Below, piece by piece: positions 7,982 to 15,835 of a DNA stretch of 64,000 nt (position 1 is the first letter of the stretch; the number at the start of each line of letters is the position of its first letter). Both the position numbers and the translations under genes were made by a program. The notes under the pieces were generated by a model that had not been told where the DNA came from, did no database searches, and saw only the letters and a program-made list of their open reading frames with translations. The DNA comes from an uncultured Collinsella sp. (GTDB taxonomy: Bacteria; Actinomycetota; Coriobacteriia; Coriobacteriales; Coriobacteriaceae): contig CALKKS010000013.1 in the NCBI GenBank assembly GCA_937995345.1, positions 83,481 to 147,480 of the forward strand. Direction: 5' to 3'.

Positions 7982-8190
7982 GGCGCAACCCCTTCTCGCG
8001 GCAACGATACCGCGCGATTAATAAACGTTGTTCGATAGTCTACCACGGACCGACCCCCGCCCGCCCCACAAGCCTCGTCGCACTATAAAGCCGCAAGACC
8101 AGTCTTTTTGAAACGGGGCTCTTTTAGCTACTTCCAGAGGGGCGATAGCTGCCTTTGCAAGCGGATATGCCTGCTACCGATTTAATGTCA
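7982..8190. other. Intergenic leader of xpt, no gene seen
   Basis: This is the left part of a 635-bp gene-free stretch (7982-8616). It holds the upstream region of xpt and no open frame with a ribosome site. I see no riboswitch fold known to me. The rest of the stretch is taken up by the two palindromic elements listed next. Confidence 0.5.
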
Positions 8191-8349
8191 TTTCAAAACT
8201 ATGCCGGTTTACGTCGATGAAACGTGGGGTCTTGACCACGCCCGAATTCTAGAAAACAAAACCGCAGGTAGACGACTTGGCATTTATCCAAAAAAGGACT
8301 CGTGGTGGCCATATGGCGAATCATCGTAGTAAACCGGCATTGTTTTAAA
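8191..8349. repeat. 159-bp element with imperfect inverted ends (ATGCCGGTTTAC type)
   Basis: The left end reads TTTCAAAACTATGCCGGTTT and continues into ACGTCGATGA; the right end, 8321-8349, is its near-perfect reverse complement, giving arms of about 29 bp. The roughly 100 bp inside carry no convincing ORF. The shape, ends plus a unique core in a gene-free region, resembles a MITE-like or palindromic intergenic element. No second copy is present in this window. Confidence 0.6.
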
Positions 8350-8451
8350 GAAACCATCTCCCGCAGAGCCCCGCAGAGGGCTTCATAGAGCCAAAAGCCC
8401 CGTTTTCCTCCGTCCCAGCAGACCAGCGGGAGACGCGCGCCACAAAACCGG

Positions 8452-8585
8452 CCCATCTACTACGTTTAACCTGCCATCCCTGTCCATAGCCCTAATTCCT
8501 TATTGCCAGCAAGCCATCTACCTGCGCTTTTGTTTTTATCGAATGCGTCATGGTTGGGATTGCGCGGTCAAACGTAGTAGATGGG
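8452..8585. repeat. 134-bp element with inverted ends (CCCATCTACTACGTTT)
   Basis: Perfect 16-bp arms at 8452-8467 and 8570-8585 flank 102 bp without a gene. The arm shares the string TACTACG with the right arm of the element 100 bp to the left. A smaller inverted pair (TCTCCCGC at 8356 and GCGGGAGA at 8426) lies between the two elements, so the whole 8191-8585 stretch is built from nested inverted repeats. Confidence 0.55.
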
Positions 8586-8616
8586 CGCGAATCGTGGCAG
8601 ACAGCCTCCCAACACG

Positions 8617-9921
8617 CTAATGGCGGGCGCGTATCTTCACCAAACGCACCATGGCAAGCGCAAAGCCCACAGCGGCCACAGCCATGAGCACGTAGAACAC
8701 CGAGCGAAAGCCGAACAGGAACACATCCGGACGGCCTGCAACAAAACTGGTCACAGCCTCGCCCATCGCCACGCTCATCTGGCCATACAGGATGTGCGAC
8801 GCCGCCGTAATACCCAGCGCCATGCCCGCATAGCGCGCCAAACTGCCCAAGCTGCCCGCAAAACCGAGCGCCTCGCGCGGGGCCGACCCCATGTACAGGG
8901 AGTTGTTGGGGCTCTGGAAGATCGACGTACCGCACGACATAAATGCGACGCAGCACACGATGACAGGGATCGAAGAGTGCTCGTCGAGCGTGCTCACCGC
9001 AAAGAGGCCGCACACGTACACGCCCAGGCCCACGGCCGTGGGGCCCTCGCAGCCAACACAGTCGGAAACCGCACCCGAAAGCGGGCCGATAAAGGCATTT
9101 ACCATCGGCAGTGCCAAAAAGAGCAGTCCGGAGATGTCGGAACCAAAGCCGTGGGCGTCCTGAAAATAGAACGGCAGGATAAACTCGGATGCGCCAATAC
9201 CAACGAACACGATGAGCATGCAGGCAAGGTTGATGGTGAAGGCCGAATTTGCAAAGCAGCGACGAGCAGCCTCGATCAGGGACATGGGGCGCTCGCCGGC
9301 CTCCGGCTTAACATGCGGTAGCGTATAGAGCCCCACGATAAACGAGATGACGCCAATGGGCAGGTTGATGAGGAAGATGCTCTCCCAGGGAAAGCTTGCC
9401 ACCAGCATGCCGCCCAGCACGGGGCCACACATCATGCCGAGGGCCACAAAGGTCGCGAGAATACCCATGGCACGGCCTCGTTCGCGCGCCGGAAACGACT
9501 CGGTGATGATACCCATGTTGTTGGCCATGGCCGCCGCGCAACCGACGCCCTGAACAATGCGTGCCAGGATAAGAACCTCGAGCGAGGCCGAAAGGCCGCA
9601 CAGCAGCGAGCCGACCGTAAAGACGATGACGCCCAGCTGGAAAACATTCACCTTGCCGCGCACGTCGCCCAGACGGCCAAACGGCAACATAGCCACGCAT
9701 GTCGCAAGCAGATACACCGAGCTCACCAGCTGAATGCGATCGAGGCCCACGCCCAGCTCCTTTTGCATCACGGGCAGCGCCACGGTCACGACGGTCGAAT
9801 CCAGACACGCCATAAACGTCATGATGAGCACGGTAAACAGAATCGCCCATTTGTTCTTGCCATGGGTGTCGCCCTCTAGGGCAATGCGCTCGCGGCGCAG
9901 CTGCTCTGCAGTTTTCTCCAT
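8617..9921 (-). CDS. MFS drug-type exporter (DHA2/EmrB-QacA family)
   Basis: This 434-residue integral membrane protein carries the marks of drug:H+ antiporters: LDSTVVTVALPVM in helix 1 (motif D1), GRLGDVRGK in the loop after helix 2 (motif A), RIVQGVG in helix 4 (motif B) and CGPVLGGML in helix 5 (motif C). The start at 9921 has AAAGG 6 nt upstream; the frame stays open far upstream, but that part covers the metY terminator and is not translated. It probably exports a toxic or signalling compound by proton antiport; the substrate is unknown. It lies downstream of metY but behind a strong terminator. A long repeat-rich intergenic region follows its stop. Confidence 0.88.
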   Translation of the reverse strand: MEKTAEQLRRERIALEGDTHGKNKWAILFTVLIMTFMACLDSTVVTVALPVMQKELGVGLDRIQLVSSVYLLATCVAMLPFGRLGDVRGKVNVFQLGVIVFTVGSLLCGLSASLEVLILARIVQGVGCAAAMANNMGIITESFPARERGRAMGILATFVALGMMCGPVLGGMLVASFPWESIFLINLPIGVISFIVGLYTLPHVKPEAGERPMSLIEAARRCFANSAFTINLACMLIVFVGIGASEFILPFYFQDAHGFGSDISGLLFLALPMVNAFIGPLSGAVSDCVGCEGPTAVGLGVYVCGLFAVSTLDEHSSIPVIVCCVAFMSCGTSIFQSPNNSLYMGSAPREALGFAGSLGSLARYAGMALGITAASHILYGQMSVAMGEAVTSFVAGRPDVFLFGFRSVFYVLMAVAAVGFALAMVRLVKIRARH

Positions 9922-9953
9922 ATCCATCCTTTCGAGTGGTGCAACGCAAAAAC

Positions 9954-9993
9954 GGGGCCCCAATCGCCTGCGAACAGTCGCGATTGGGGTCCC
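9954..9993 (-). terminator. Rho-independent terminator after metY
   Basis: A 14-bp stem (GGGGCCCCAATCGC and its complement with one mismatch) with a 12-nt loop is followed on the minus strand by TTTTTG. It closes metY, 70 nt past the stop. Confidence 0.85.
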
Positions 9994-10063
9994 GCCTACG
10001 GAATCGGAACGTAAAGGTCGTCGAAGCCCTCTGTCGGCATCGACGACTTGTGCGAAGGCTAGC

Positions 10064-11347
10064 CTAGCACTGCTCGAGCGCCTGCTCAAGGTCGGCAATC
10101 AGATCGGCCGTGTCCTCGAGGCCGCACGACAGGCGCACCATGTCGGCGGAGATGCCGCAGGCGATGAGCTCCTCATCGTTCATCTGGCGATGCGTGGCAT
10201 TAGCAGGATGCAGGCAGCAGGTGCGGGCATCGGCCACATGCGTGGCGATCTGGGCGAGTTTAAGGCTCTTCATAAAGGTCTCGGCCGCCGCGCGACCACC
10301 GTTAAAGCCAAAGCTCACGACGCCGCAGGTACCGTTGGGCATGTACTTCTGAGCCAGGTCATAGTACTTATCGCCCTCCAGACCCGGATAGCTCACAAAG
10401 CGCACCTTGGGATGGCTCTGCAGGAACTTGGCAACGGCCAGGCCGTTCTCGCAATGACGCGGCATGCGCACATGCAGGCTCTCGAGCGAGCTGTTCAAGA
10501 AAAACGCCGCCTGCGGGTTCTGCATGGGGCCAAGGTCGCGCATGAGCTGCGCGGTGGCCTTGGTAATGAAGGCACCCTCGCGACCGAACTTCTCGGCATA
10601 CGTAACGCCGTGGTAGCTCTCGTCGGGCGTGGTGAGGCCCGGGAACTTGTCGGCATGGGCCATCCAGTCAAACTGACCGTGATCGACGATCACGCCGCCC
10701 AGGTAGGCAGCATGTCCATCCATGTACTTGGTGGTGGAGTGCGTGACGATGTCGGCGCCCCACTCAAAGGGACGGCACATAACGGGCGTCGGGAAGGTGT
10801 TATCGACCATCAGCGGCACGCCGTGGTCGTGCGCGGCATTGGCAAAGCGCTCAATGTCGAGCACGGCTAGCGCGGGATTGGCGATGGTCTCGCCAAAGAC
10901 GAGCTTGGTGTTGGGCTGGAAGGCGGCCTCCAGCTCCTCATCGGTGCAGTCGGGAGCGACGAAGGTGCAGGTCAGGCCCATACGCCCCATGGTGTGGGCG
11001 AGCAGGTTGTAGGTGCCGCCGTAGATGGCAGAGCTCGCGACCACGTGATCGCCGACGCCGGCAACGTTAAAGATGGCCAGGAAGTTCGCGGCCATGCCCG
11101 AGCTCGTGAGCATCGCAGCGGTGCCTCCCTCCATCTCGCAGATCTTGGCGGCAACGAGGTCGCAGGTAGGGTTCTGCAGGCGGCTATAGAAGTAGCCCGA
11201 CTCCTCCAGGTCGAACAGCTTGCCCATGTGTTCGGACGTGTCGTACTTCCACGTCGTGGACTGATAGATAGGCACCTGGCGCGGCTCCGCATCGCCCGGA
11301 CGATAACCGCCCTGAACACACGTGGTACCGATAGTCTGCTCGCTCAT
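10064..11347 (-). CDS. metY: O-acetylhomoserine sulfhydrylase (homocysteine synthase)
   Basis: This 427-residue PLP enzyme belongs to the Cys/Met metabolism fold-type I family. It most likely makes homocysteine from O-acetylhomoserine and sulfide. The PLP lysine lies in HSTTKYMDGH near residue 210; SSGMAANFLAIF (near 80), GGTYNLLAHTM (near 110) and FGETIANPALAVLDI (near 155) are characteristic of MetY rather than of cystathionine gamma-synthase. The ATG at 11347 has AGGGAG 6 nt upstream. No SAM riboswitch is visible in the 230-nt leader shared with the divergent cysteine-motif gene. A nearby iron-sulfur cysteine desulfidase gene (15836) could supply sulfide. Confidence 0.92.
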   Translation of the reverse strand: MSEQTIGTTCVQGGYRPGDAEPRQVPIYQSTTWKYDTSEHMGKLFDLEESGYFYSRLQNPTCDLVAAKICEMEGGTAAMLTSSGMAANFLAIFNVAGVGDHVVASSAIYGGTYNLLAHTMGRMGLTCTFVAPDCTDEELEAAFQPNTKLVFGETIANPALAVLDIERFANAAHDHGVPLMVDNTFPTPVMCRPFEWGADIVTHSTTKYMDGHAAYLGGVIVDHGQFDWMAHADKFPGLTTPDESYHGVTYAEKFGREGAFITKATAQLMRDLGPMQNPQAAFFLNSSLESLHVRMPRHCENGLAVAKFLQSHPKVRFVSYPGLEGDKYYDLAQKYMPNGTCGVVSFGFNGGRAAAETFMKSLKLAQIATHVADARTCCLHPANATHRQMNDEELIACGISADMVRLSCGLEDTADLIADLEQALEQC

Positions 11348-11580
11348 ATCTTGCTCCCTTGCTCGGGTTTTATTTTATTCGGTTCACGATACCGCTACCC
11401 CGCACCCCTCTCAACCCATCACCCAGGTATGTTATGGAACATAATCATCGGGTTTGTTTGTCCCAAATCTTAAGAACATGTTCGATAGCGAAAAACAATG
11501 CGATATACATTGGGCTCTCGATGAGCAAAAACGTCGGCAAGGGTACCATAGGCGGGTACACCGTGACCAAGGAGACGCTC

Positions 11581-12027
11581 ATGAAACAGATCGATACCAC
11601 CCAACTCGATACCGCCGCCTGCGAGGCTCAGGCTGCCGAATACCACGCCCGCGGCTTTAACTGCGCGCAGGCCGTCGCCTGCACACTCGCACCCGCTGTC
11701 GGACTCGACCCCGAGACCGCTTTTACGCTCACCGAGGGCTTCGGTGCCGGCATGGGTGGCATGACCGAGACCTGCGGTGCCATCTCGGGCGCTGTGGCCG
11801 TCATGGGCTTTGTAATGAGCGACGGCATGGAGAACCCCAAGACCAAGGGGCAGACCTACAAGTTGTCGCGCGAGATCGCCAAGCGTTTTGGCGAAAAGAA
11901 CACGACGACCATCTGCGGCACGCTCAAGGGCGTCGGCTCAGACCAGGGCCCGCTCCGCAGCTGCCCCGGCTGCATCGACGATGCCGTCGAGATCGCCTGC
12001 GACGTGTTGAAGCAGCTCGCCGAGTAA
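11581..12027 (+). CDS. C_GCAxxG_C_C family redox-type protein
   Basis: This 148-residue protein belongs to a family of small cytoplasmic proteins named for its spaced cysteines. The conserved features are FNCAQAVAC near residue 25, the glycine-rich FGAGMGGMTETCGAISGA (about 55-72), TTICGTLKG and SCPGCIDDA near the C-terminus. Cysteines at these positions suggest metal or redox chemistry, but no member has a role I can name with confidence. The start is the ATG at 11581, with AAGGAGA 8 nt upstream; the frame is open upstream, but earlier starts lack ribosome sites. A 10-bp palindrome (GAACATGTTC) about 100 nt upstream could be an operator. Confidence 0.85.
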   Translation: MKQIDTTQLDTAACEAQAAEYHARGFNCAQAVACTLAPAVGLDPETAFTLTEGFGAGMGGMTETCGAISGAVAVMGFVMSDGMENPKTKGQTYKLSREIAKRFGEKNTTTICGTLKGVGSDQGPLRSCPGCIDDAVEIACDVLKQLAE

Positions 12028-12047
12028 ACGACGGCAACAGAAAAACG

Positions 12048-12090
12048 ACGGCTGGCGCGCCCGGGATTCACCCTAGAGCACGCCAGCCGT
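12048..12090. terminator. Bidirectional terminator between convergent genes
   Basis: ACGGCTGGCG and its perfect complement form a 10-bp stem with a 23-nt loop between the cysteine-motif gene (+) and yigZ (-). On the minus strand it is followed by GTTTTTC, so it best serves yigZ. Confidence 0.65.
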
Positions 12091-12095
12091 TGCCG

Positions 12096-12734
12096 TTAAA
12101 ACTCGGCAAATTCGGAGGCGCCGACCTCAATATCCTCGCGGCCAGCCATAAGCTCGCGCATCTTTGCGCAAAACGGCCCCTGCTCCCCCGCCTTAAACAC
12201 CAAATGAATCGTCACGGCGTCCGCGTAATCGGTGCCCGAAACCTTGGCGCCCGAGTCCCGCGCCAGACGAAGCACCTGCTCATACTGCGGATAAGCCACA
12301 TGCACGTCAACGGGCACGACACTCGTCATCTCAACGATCTGCCCGGCTTCCTGCGCCGCCGCAACCGCCGCCTGTGTCGCCGCCGTATAGGCACGCACCA
12401 GGCCACCTGGCCCCAACAACGTGCCGCCAAAATAGCGCGTCACCACACAGCATACGTTTTTGAGCCCCGCACCGCGAAGCACCTCGAGCGTGGGCATGCC
12501 ACTCGTACGGCTCGGCTCACCGTCGTCGCTCTGGCGCTCACGCCCATCGACCAAAATCCATGCAGGCACATTGTGGCGAGCATCATAATGGCGCTTGCGA
12601 ACCGTCTCGATAAAGGCGTTCGCCTCGTCCTCGGACTCAATATGGACCAGCTGGGCAATAAACCGACTCTTGCGGTCGACAAACTCACCCGTAGCCTCGA
12701 TACTCGATTGCAAAGTAAAATAGCTGTCCAACAA
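12096..12734 (-). CDS. yigZ: YigZ/IMPACT family protein
   Basis: This is a 212-residue member of the UPF0029/IMPACT family. The core is complete: SRFIAQLVHIES near residue 23, KRHYDARHNVPAWI near 46, SDDGEPSRTSGMP near 69 and VTRYFGGTLLGPGGLVRAY near 98. The C-terminal half forms a small RNA-binding-like domain. Its biochemical role in bacteria is not settled. The start must be a TTG, at 12734 or one codon later, because an in-frame TGA lies three codons upstream, partly inside the GAGGGG ribosome site. Low-efficiency TTG starts also occur in rpsA next door. It lies downstream of rnpB on the same strand. Confidence 0.88.
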   Translation of the reverse strand: MLDSYFTLQSSIEATGEFVDRKSRFIAQLVHIESEDEANAFIETVRKRHYDARHNVPAWILVDGRERQSDDGEPSRTSGMPTLEVLRGAGLKNVCCVVTRYFGGTLLGPGGLVRAYTAATQAAVAAAQEAGQIVEMTSVVPVDVHVAYPQYEQVLRLARDSGAKVSGTDYADAVTIHLVFKAGEQGPFCAKMRELMAGREDIEVGASEFAEF

Positions 12735-12817
12735 AGCCCCTCAAACACAAGCAAAGCAACAAACAGCCTCAATAATACGGCAAAGGCAGTTTCGGTTGTA
12801 AGGGTAACAAAAATGCC

Positions 12818-13173
12818 AAGTGGGCCTATAAGCCGGGTTCTGTCGTGAACGGTCATTTATCTTGTCTGCACGTTACCGTGCAGCTCCACGCACGCTACCC
12901 GAACGCGGACCGGGCCGGCCCATAGCGTTCCTATTCGCGCTTGCTCCGGATGGGGCTTGCCAAGCCGCCGTGTTGCCACGACGCTGGTGGTCTCTTACAC
13001 CACCGTTTCAGCTTTTCCCTTTACGCCTTGCGGCGCAGGTGGGAGTCTTCTTTTCTGCGGCGCTTTCCGTCGGATCACTCCGCCCGGCCGTTAGCCGGCA
13101 TCCCGCCCTCTGGAGCCCGGACTTTCCTCACGCGTGCTGCAAGCAGCACATCGCGCGACCGTCTGGCCCACTC
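12818..13173 (-). ncRNA. rnpB: RNase P RNA, bacterial type A
   Basis: This is the catalytic RNA that trims the 5' leader of pre-tRNAs. The minus strand shows the universal CR-I block GAGGAAAGTCCGGGCTCC at 13129-13112 and the conserved 3' block ending ACAGAACCCGGCTTA at about 12841-12827. The P1 helix can be drawn: AGTGGGCC near 13173 pairs with GGCCCACTT at 12826-12818. The AAGGGTGAAA-like and GC-rich central helices fit a type A RNA of about 356 nt. A T-rich tract (TTTTTG) follows the 3' end. The ends are estimated from P1 and may be off by a few bases. Confidence 0.95.
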
Positions 13174-13184
13174 AGCAGTGCAAG

Positions 13185-13211
13185 AGTGTAGCACACCGCC
13201 GCCGCAGGCAA
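13185..13211 (-). promoter_or_regulatory. Promoter candidate for rnpB
   Basis: On the minus strand TTGCCT (13211-13206) and TACACT (13190-13185) are separated by 15 nt and lie about 12-17 nt before the mapped 5' end of RNase P RNA, the right place for a vegetative promoter. Confidence 0.5.
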
Positions 13212-13266
13212 TGGCAGAACACAAGCGCTCGACACGATAAACCAAGAACCGCCCATGCGTTACAAT

Positions 13267-13375
13267 AGTCGCGTCGATGGGCAACGTCGTCAGTCGAGAC
13301 GCGACCGCGCTCCGCACCCCTCCGTCTACTCGGTGCGTTCCCGCCTCCTCCCCGAGGCGGGATGTCGGCTTTTTT
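13267..13375 (+). ncRNA. Candidate structured RNA between rnpB and rpsA
   Basis: Three consecutive hairpins can be drawn on the plus strand: GTCGCGTC (13268-13275) with GACGCGAC (13298-13305), CGCACC with GGTGCG around 13313-13336, and CCCGCCTC with GAGGCGGG around 13340-13361. Seven T residues follow at 13370. No coding gene on the plus strand would need a terminator here, so a small RNA is possible. TACAAT at 13261-13266 could be a -10, but it is too close to the first stem. It could also be paired DNA with no transcript. I do not recognise a known RNA family. Confidence 0.3.
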
Positions 13376-13447
13376 TCATGCCGCGACAACTCAATAGCTA
13401 ACGTGCGGCCCAGGCGGCAAGCTGCCGTCTCGCTCGCAAAACAAAAA

Positions 13448-13477
13448 AGGGACCCGCCCATTACGGACGAATCCCTT
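13448..13477 (-). terminator. Terminator after rpsA
   Basis: On the minus strand AAGGGA...TCCCTT closes a stem, with a GC-rich inner part, followed by TTTTTTG, 25 nt past the rpsA stop. Confidence 0.65.
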
Positions 13478-13501
13478 AAAACAAGTGATCGTCAAACCGA
13501 T

Positions 13502-14668
13502 TTACTCGGCGTCGGTCTCCTCGTCCTTCTTCTCGGAAGGCAGCGGGGTAACCTCGATCTCGACGCCCAGAGTCTCAGCAGCGGACTTCATGGACAGGGA
13601 GATGCGACGACGGTCGAGGTCGATCTCCATGACCTTGACCTGAACCTTGTCGCCCACGTGGGTGACCTGAGAAGGCTGATCGACATGCTTGTTGGCCATC
13701 TCGGAGATGTGCACCAGGCCCTCGATGCCCTCGCCCAGGTCGACGAAAGCGCCGAACGGGACAAGCTTGGTCACAGTGCCCTCGACGATAGCGCCGACAG
13801 GGTACTTCTTGACCAGTGCACGCCACGGATCCTCGGTGGTCTGCTTGAGACCCAGGGAGATGCGCTCGCGGTTGAGGTCGACGTCGAGAACCTCGACCTC
13901 GACCTCCTGGCCGACCTTGACAACCTCGGAAGGATGGTTGACGTGGTTCCAAGAGAGCTCGGAGATGTGGATGAGGCCGTCGATACCGCCGAGGTCGACG
14001 AAGGCGCCGAAGTCGACGATGGAGGAAACGGTGCCCTGGAGACGCATGCCAGACTTGAGCTTGGACAGGATCTCGGAGCGCTCGGCCTTACGGGACTCCT
14101 CGAGCACGACGCGACGGGAGAGGACGACGTTGTTGCGGTTGCGGTCCATCTCGATGACGCGGGCCTCGATGCGGGTGCCCATGTAGGAGGTGAGGTCCTT
14201 GACGCGACGGAGGTCGACGAGGGAAGCGGGCAGGAAGCCACGCAGGCCGATGTCGAGGATCAGGCCGCCCTTGACAACCTCGATAACCTCGCCCTCGACG
14301 TTCTCGCCGGAGTTGAACTTCTCCTCGATGCGGTTCCAAGCACGCTCGTACTCGGCGCGCTTCTTGGACAGGACCAGACGACCGTCCTTGTCCTCCTTCT
14401 GGAGAACCAGGGCCTCGATGGGATCACCGAGTGCAACGATGTCTGCAGGGTTAGCGTCCTTGCGGATGGACAGCTCGCGGACCGGGATAACGCCCTCGGA
14501 CTTGAATCCGATGTCAACGAGCACCTCGTCATGCTCGATCTTAACGACAGTGCCGTTAACGAGATCGCCCTCATCAAAGTCGGTAATCGTACCGTCGATG
14601 AGGTTGTTCATCTCCTCCTCATTGACATCGTCAAGAGAGAAAATGGACGAGTTCTGAATCTCACTCAA
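13502..14668 (-). CDS. rpsA: 30S ribosomal protein S1 (four S1 domains)
   Basis: S1 binds mRNA on the 30S subunit and helps initiation on structured or weak leaders. The 388-residue product contains four S1 OB-fold repeats: about residues 35-105 (VNGTVVKIEHDEVLVDIGFK), 122-190, 207-275 (QGTVSSIVDFGAFVDLGG) and 292-362 (EGTVTKLVPFGAFVDLGE). An acidic tail follows (KKDEETDAE). Four repeats match Gram-positive forms rather than the six of E. coli. The start is a TTG at 14668 with AAAGGGG 7 nt upstream; a weak start codon for a ribosomal protein is unusual. It seems to be a single-gene transcript. Confidence 0.93.
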   Translation of the reverse strand: MSEIQNSSIFSLDDVNEEEMNNLIDGTITDFDEGDLVNGTVVKIEHDEVLVDIGFKSEGVIPVRELSIRKDANPADIVALGDPIEALVLQKEDKDGRLVLSKKRAEYERAWNRIEEKFNSGENVEGEVIEVVKGGLILDIGLRGFLPASLVDLRRVKDLTSYMGTRIEARVIEMDRNRNNVVLSRRVVLEESRKAERSEILSKLKSGMRLQGTVSSIVDFGAFVDLGGIDGLIHISELSWNHVNHPSEVVKVGQEVEVEVLDVDLNRERISLGLKQTTEDPWRALVKKYPVGAIVEGTVTKLVPFGAFVDLGEGIEGLVHISEMANKHVDQPSQVTHVGDKVQVKVMEIDLDRRRISLSMKSAAETLGVEIEVTPLPSEKKDEETDAE

Positions 14669-14984
14669 AGGTGGACCCCTTTCGAACTACGGGGCCCCGA
14701 TTGCTAGGACCTACAGAAGGGTGCGACAAGCACACAACGTTTAGGAACACTCGGGAGCCGACAGATACTAATGTGACGCTTATGCAATCACGTTCGTATA
14801 GGTTACGGGGAAATGGCTTCGATTTCAAGCGTGAACTGCCATTTTTTACTCGTATGGAGACTTTTTCGCAATCTTGTGAACGACTGTCTCCACAAGCTGA
14901 CGATAAGCAGTTTGCCCATACGCCTTTGGGGTAAAGTATCCCAGACATACGATTCTGGAACGATTTTTCGAGAAAGGTGCCCGC
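14669..14984. other. Divergent intergenic region between rpsA and a HAD gene
   Basis: This 316-bp gap holds the divergent upstream regions of rpsA and the HAD phosphatase. A short inverted pair (GGAGAC near 14857 and GTCTCC near 14886) is the only structure I see. No ORF has a ribosome site. Confidence 0.45.
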
Positions 14985-15743
14985 GTGCTCAAAGCAGTCG
15001 TTTTCGATATGGACGAGACGCTTCTTAGCATCAACCTCAACGCGTTCATCCTTCGGTATTTTAAGGATGTCTCGTCGATGCTCGCGGACATCGGGCGACG
15101 CAGCCGCGGTGGCACGATGGCACGCCTCGGCACCATCTTGGTCGACCTCAACGCCAACCGCCGTAGCGGCACGGATAATCGCACCAATCTTGAGTTTTAC
15201 CAAGAAGAGGTTGAGCGCCGGTGCGGCATTTGCCTCTCGGACCCACTCATCTACGAGGCGTTTACCTACTACGACCGCGAAGTTCTTCCGTACAAGAACG
15301 ACGATGTCATCAACGCCCACGCCATGCCCGGCGCACACGCCGCGCTCCAGGCCGTACAGGATGCAGGACTACGCTGCGCGCTCTTTACGAACCCCAGCTT
15401 TCCGCAGGGGGCCATCGAGTGCCGCATGGGTTGGGGCGACCTGGTCGACGCCCCCTTCGAGCTCGTGACACACATGGGAAACACCACCCGCTGCAAGCCC
15501 GATGCCACCTATTATCTCGAGCAGCTTCAGGTGATGGGACTCGAGCCGCATGAGGTCCTCATGGTGGGCAACGACCCCAAGCGCGACTTCCCCAGCCCCG
15601 CCTGCGGTATTCAAACCGCCTATGTTGGCCAAGGAAAACCTGGCCGAGCCACCTGGCACGGAACCATGGAAGACTTCGCCCGCGACTTTAACGCCGTAGT
15701 AGAAGCCTTCTACGAACACCAAGTAGCCAACGAACTCTCGTAA
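14985..15743 (+). CDS. HAD-family hydrolase
   Basis: This 252-residue protein is a haloacid dehalogenase-type phosphatase. The nucleophile motif is VFDMDETLL near residue 6 (first Asp nucleophile, second Asp acid/base), motif II is the Thr of LFTNPS near 128, and motif IV is MVGNDPKRDFPSPACG near 190. A helical cap of about 90 residues lies between motifs I and II, as in C1-type HADs. The substrate is unknown; a small phosphorylated metabolite is likely. The start is a GTG at 14985 with AAAGG upstream. A copy of the palindromic repeat begins 19 nt past its stop. Confidence 0.85.
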   Translation: MLKAVVFDMDETLLSINLNAFILRYFKDVSSMLADIGRRSRGGTMARLGTILVDLNANRRSGTDNRTNLEFYQEEVERRCGICLSDPLIYEAFTYYDREVLPYKNDDVINAHAMPGAHAALQAVQDAGLRCALFTNPSFPQGAIECRMGWGDLVDAPFELVTHMGNTTRCKPDATYYLEQLQVMGLEPHEVLMVGNDPKRDFPSPACGIQTAYVGQGKPGRATWHGTMEDFARDFNAVVEAFYEHQVANELS

Positions 15744-15762
15744 GAATCAGAACATCTAACAC

Positions 15763-15829
15763 AGTTGCGGTGAGATAGTTCCTGTTTGACCCTCAACCGG
15801 GCCATTTTAGGAACTATCTCACCGCAACT
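15763..15829. repeat. 67-bp palindromic repeat, copy 2 of 4 (divergent arms)
   Basis: Perfect 20-bp arms begin AGTTGCGGTGAGATAGTTCC. The outer 10 bases are identical to the other copies, but the inner part differs, and both arms carry the matching change. It fills the gap between the convergent HAD and desulfidase genes. Confidence 0.9.
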
Positions 15830-15835
15830 TAACTA

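Noticed and set aside
7982..8100. Purine riboswitch upstream of xpt
   Set aside because: I searched for the conserved loops of the guanine/xanthine riboswitch and did not find them.
8199..8456. 85-codon minus-strand frame in the repeat-rich gap
   Set aside because: It runs through the inverted ends of a palindromic element and has no ribosome site; probably non-coding.
11348..11580. SAM riboswitch upstream of metY
   Set aside because: The conserved AGAGAGGTGGAGGGA-type core is not present.
13277..14707. 476-codon plus-strand frame opposite rpsA
   Set aside because: It is a shadow of rpsA: repetitive Asp/Leu/Val-rich translation with no domain.
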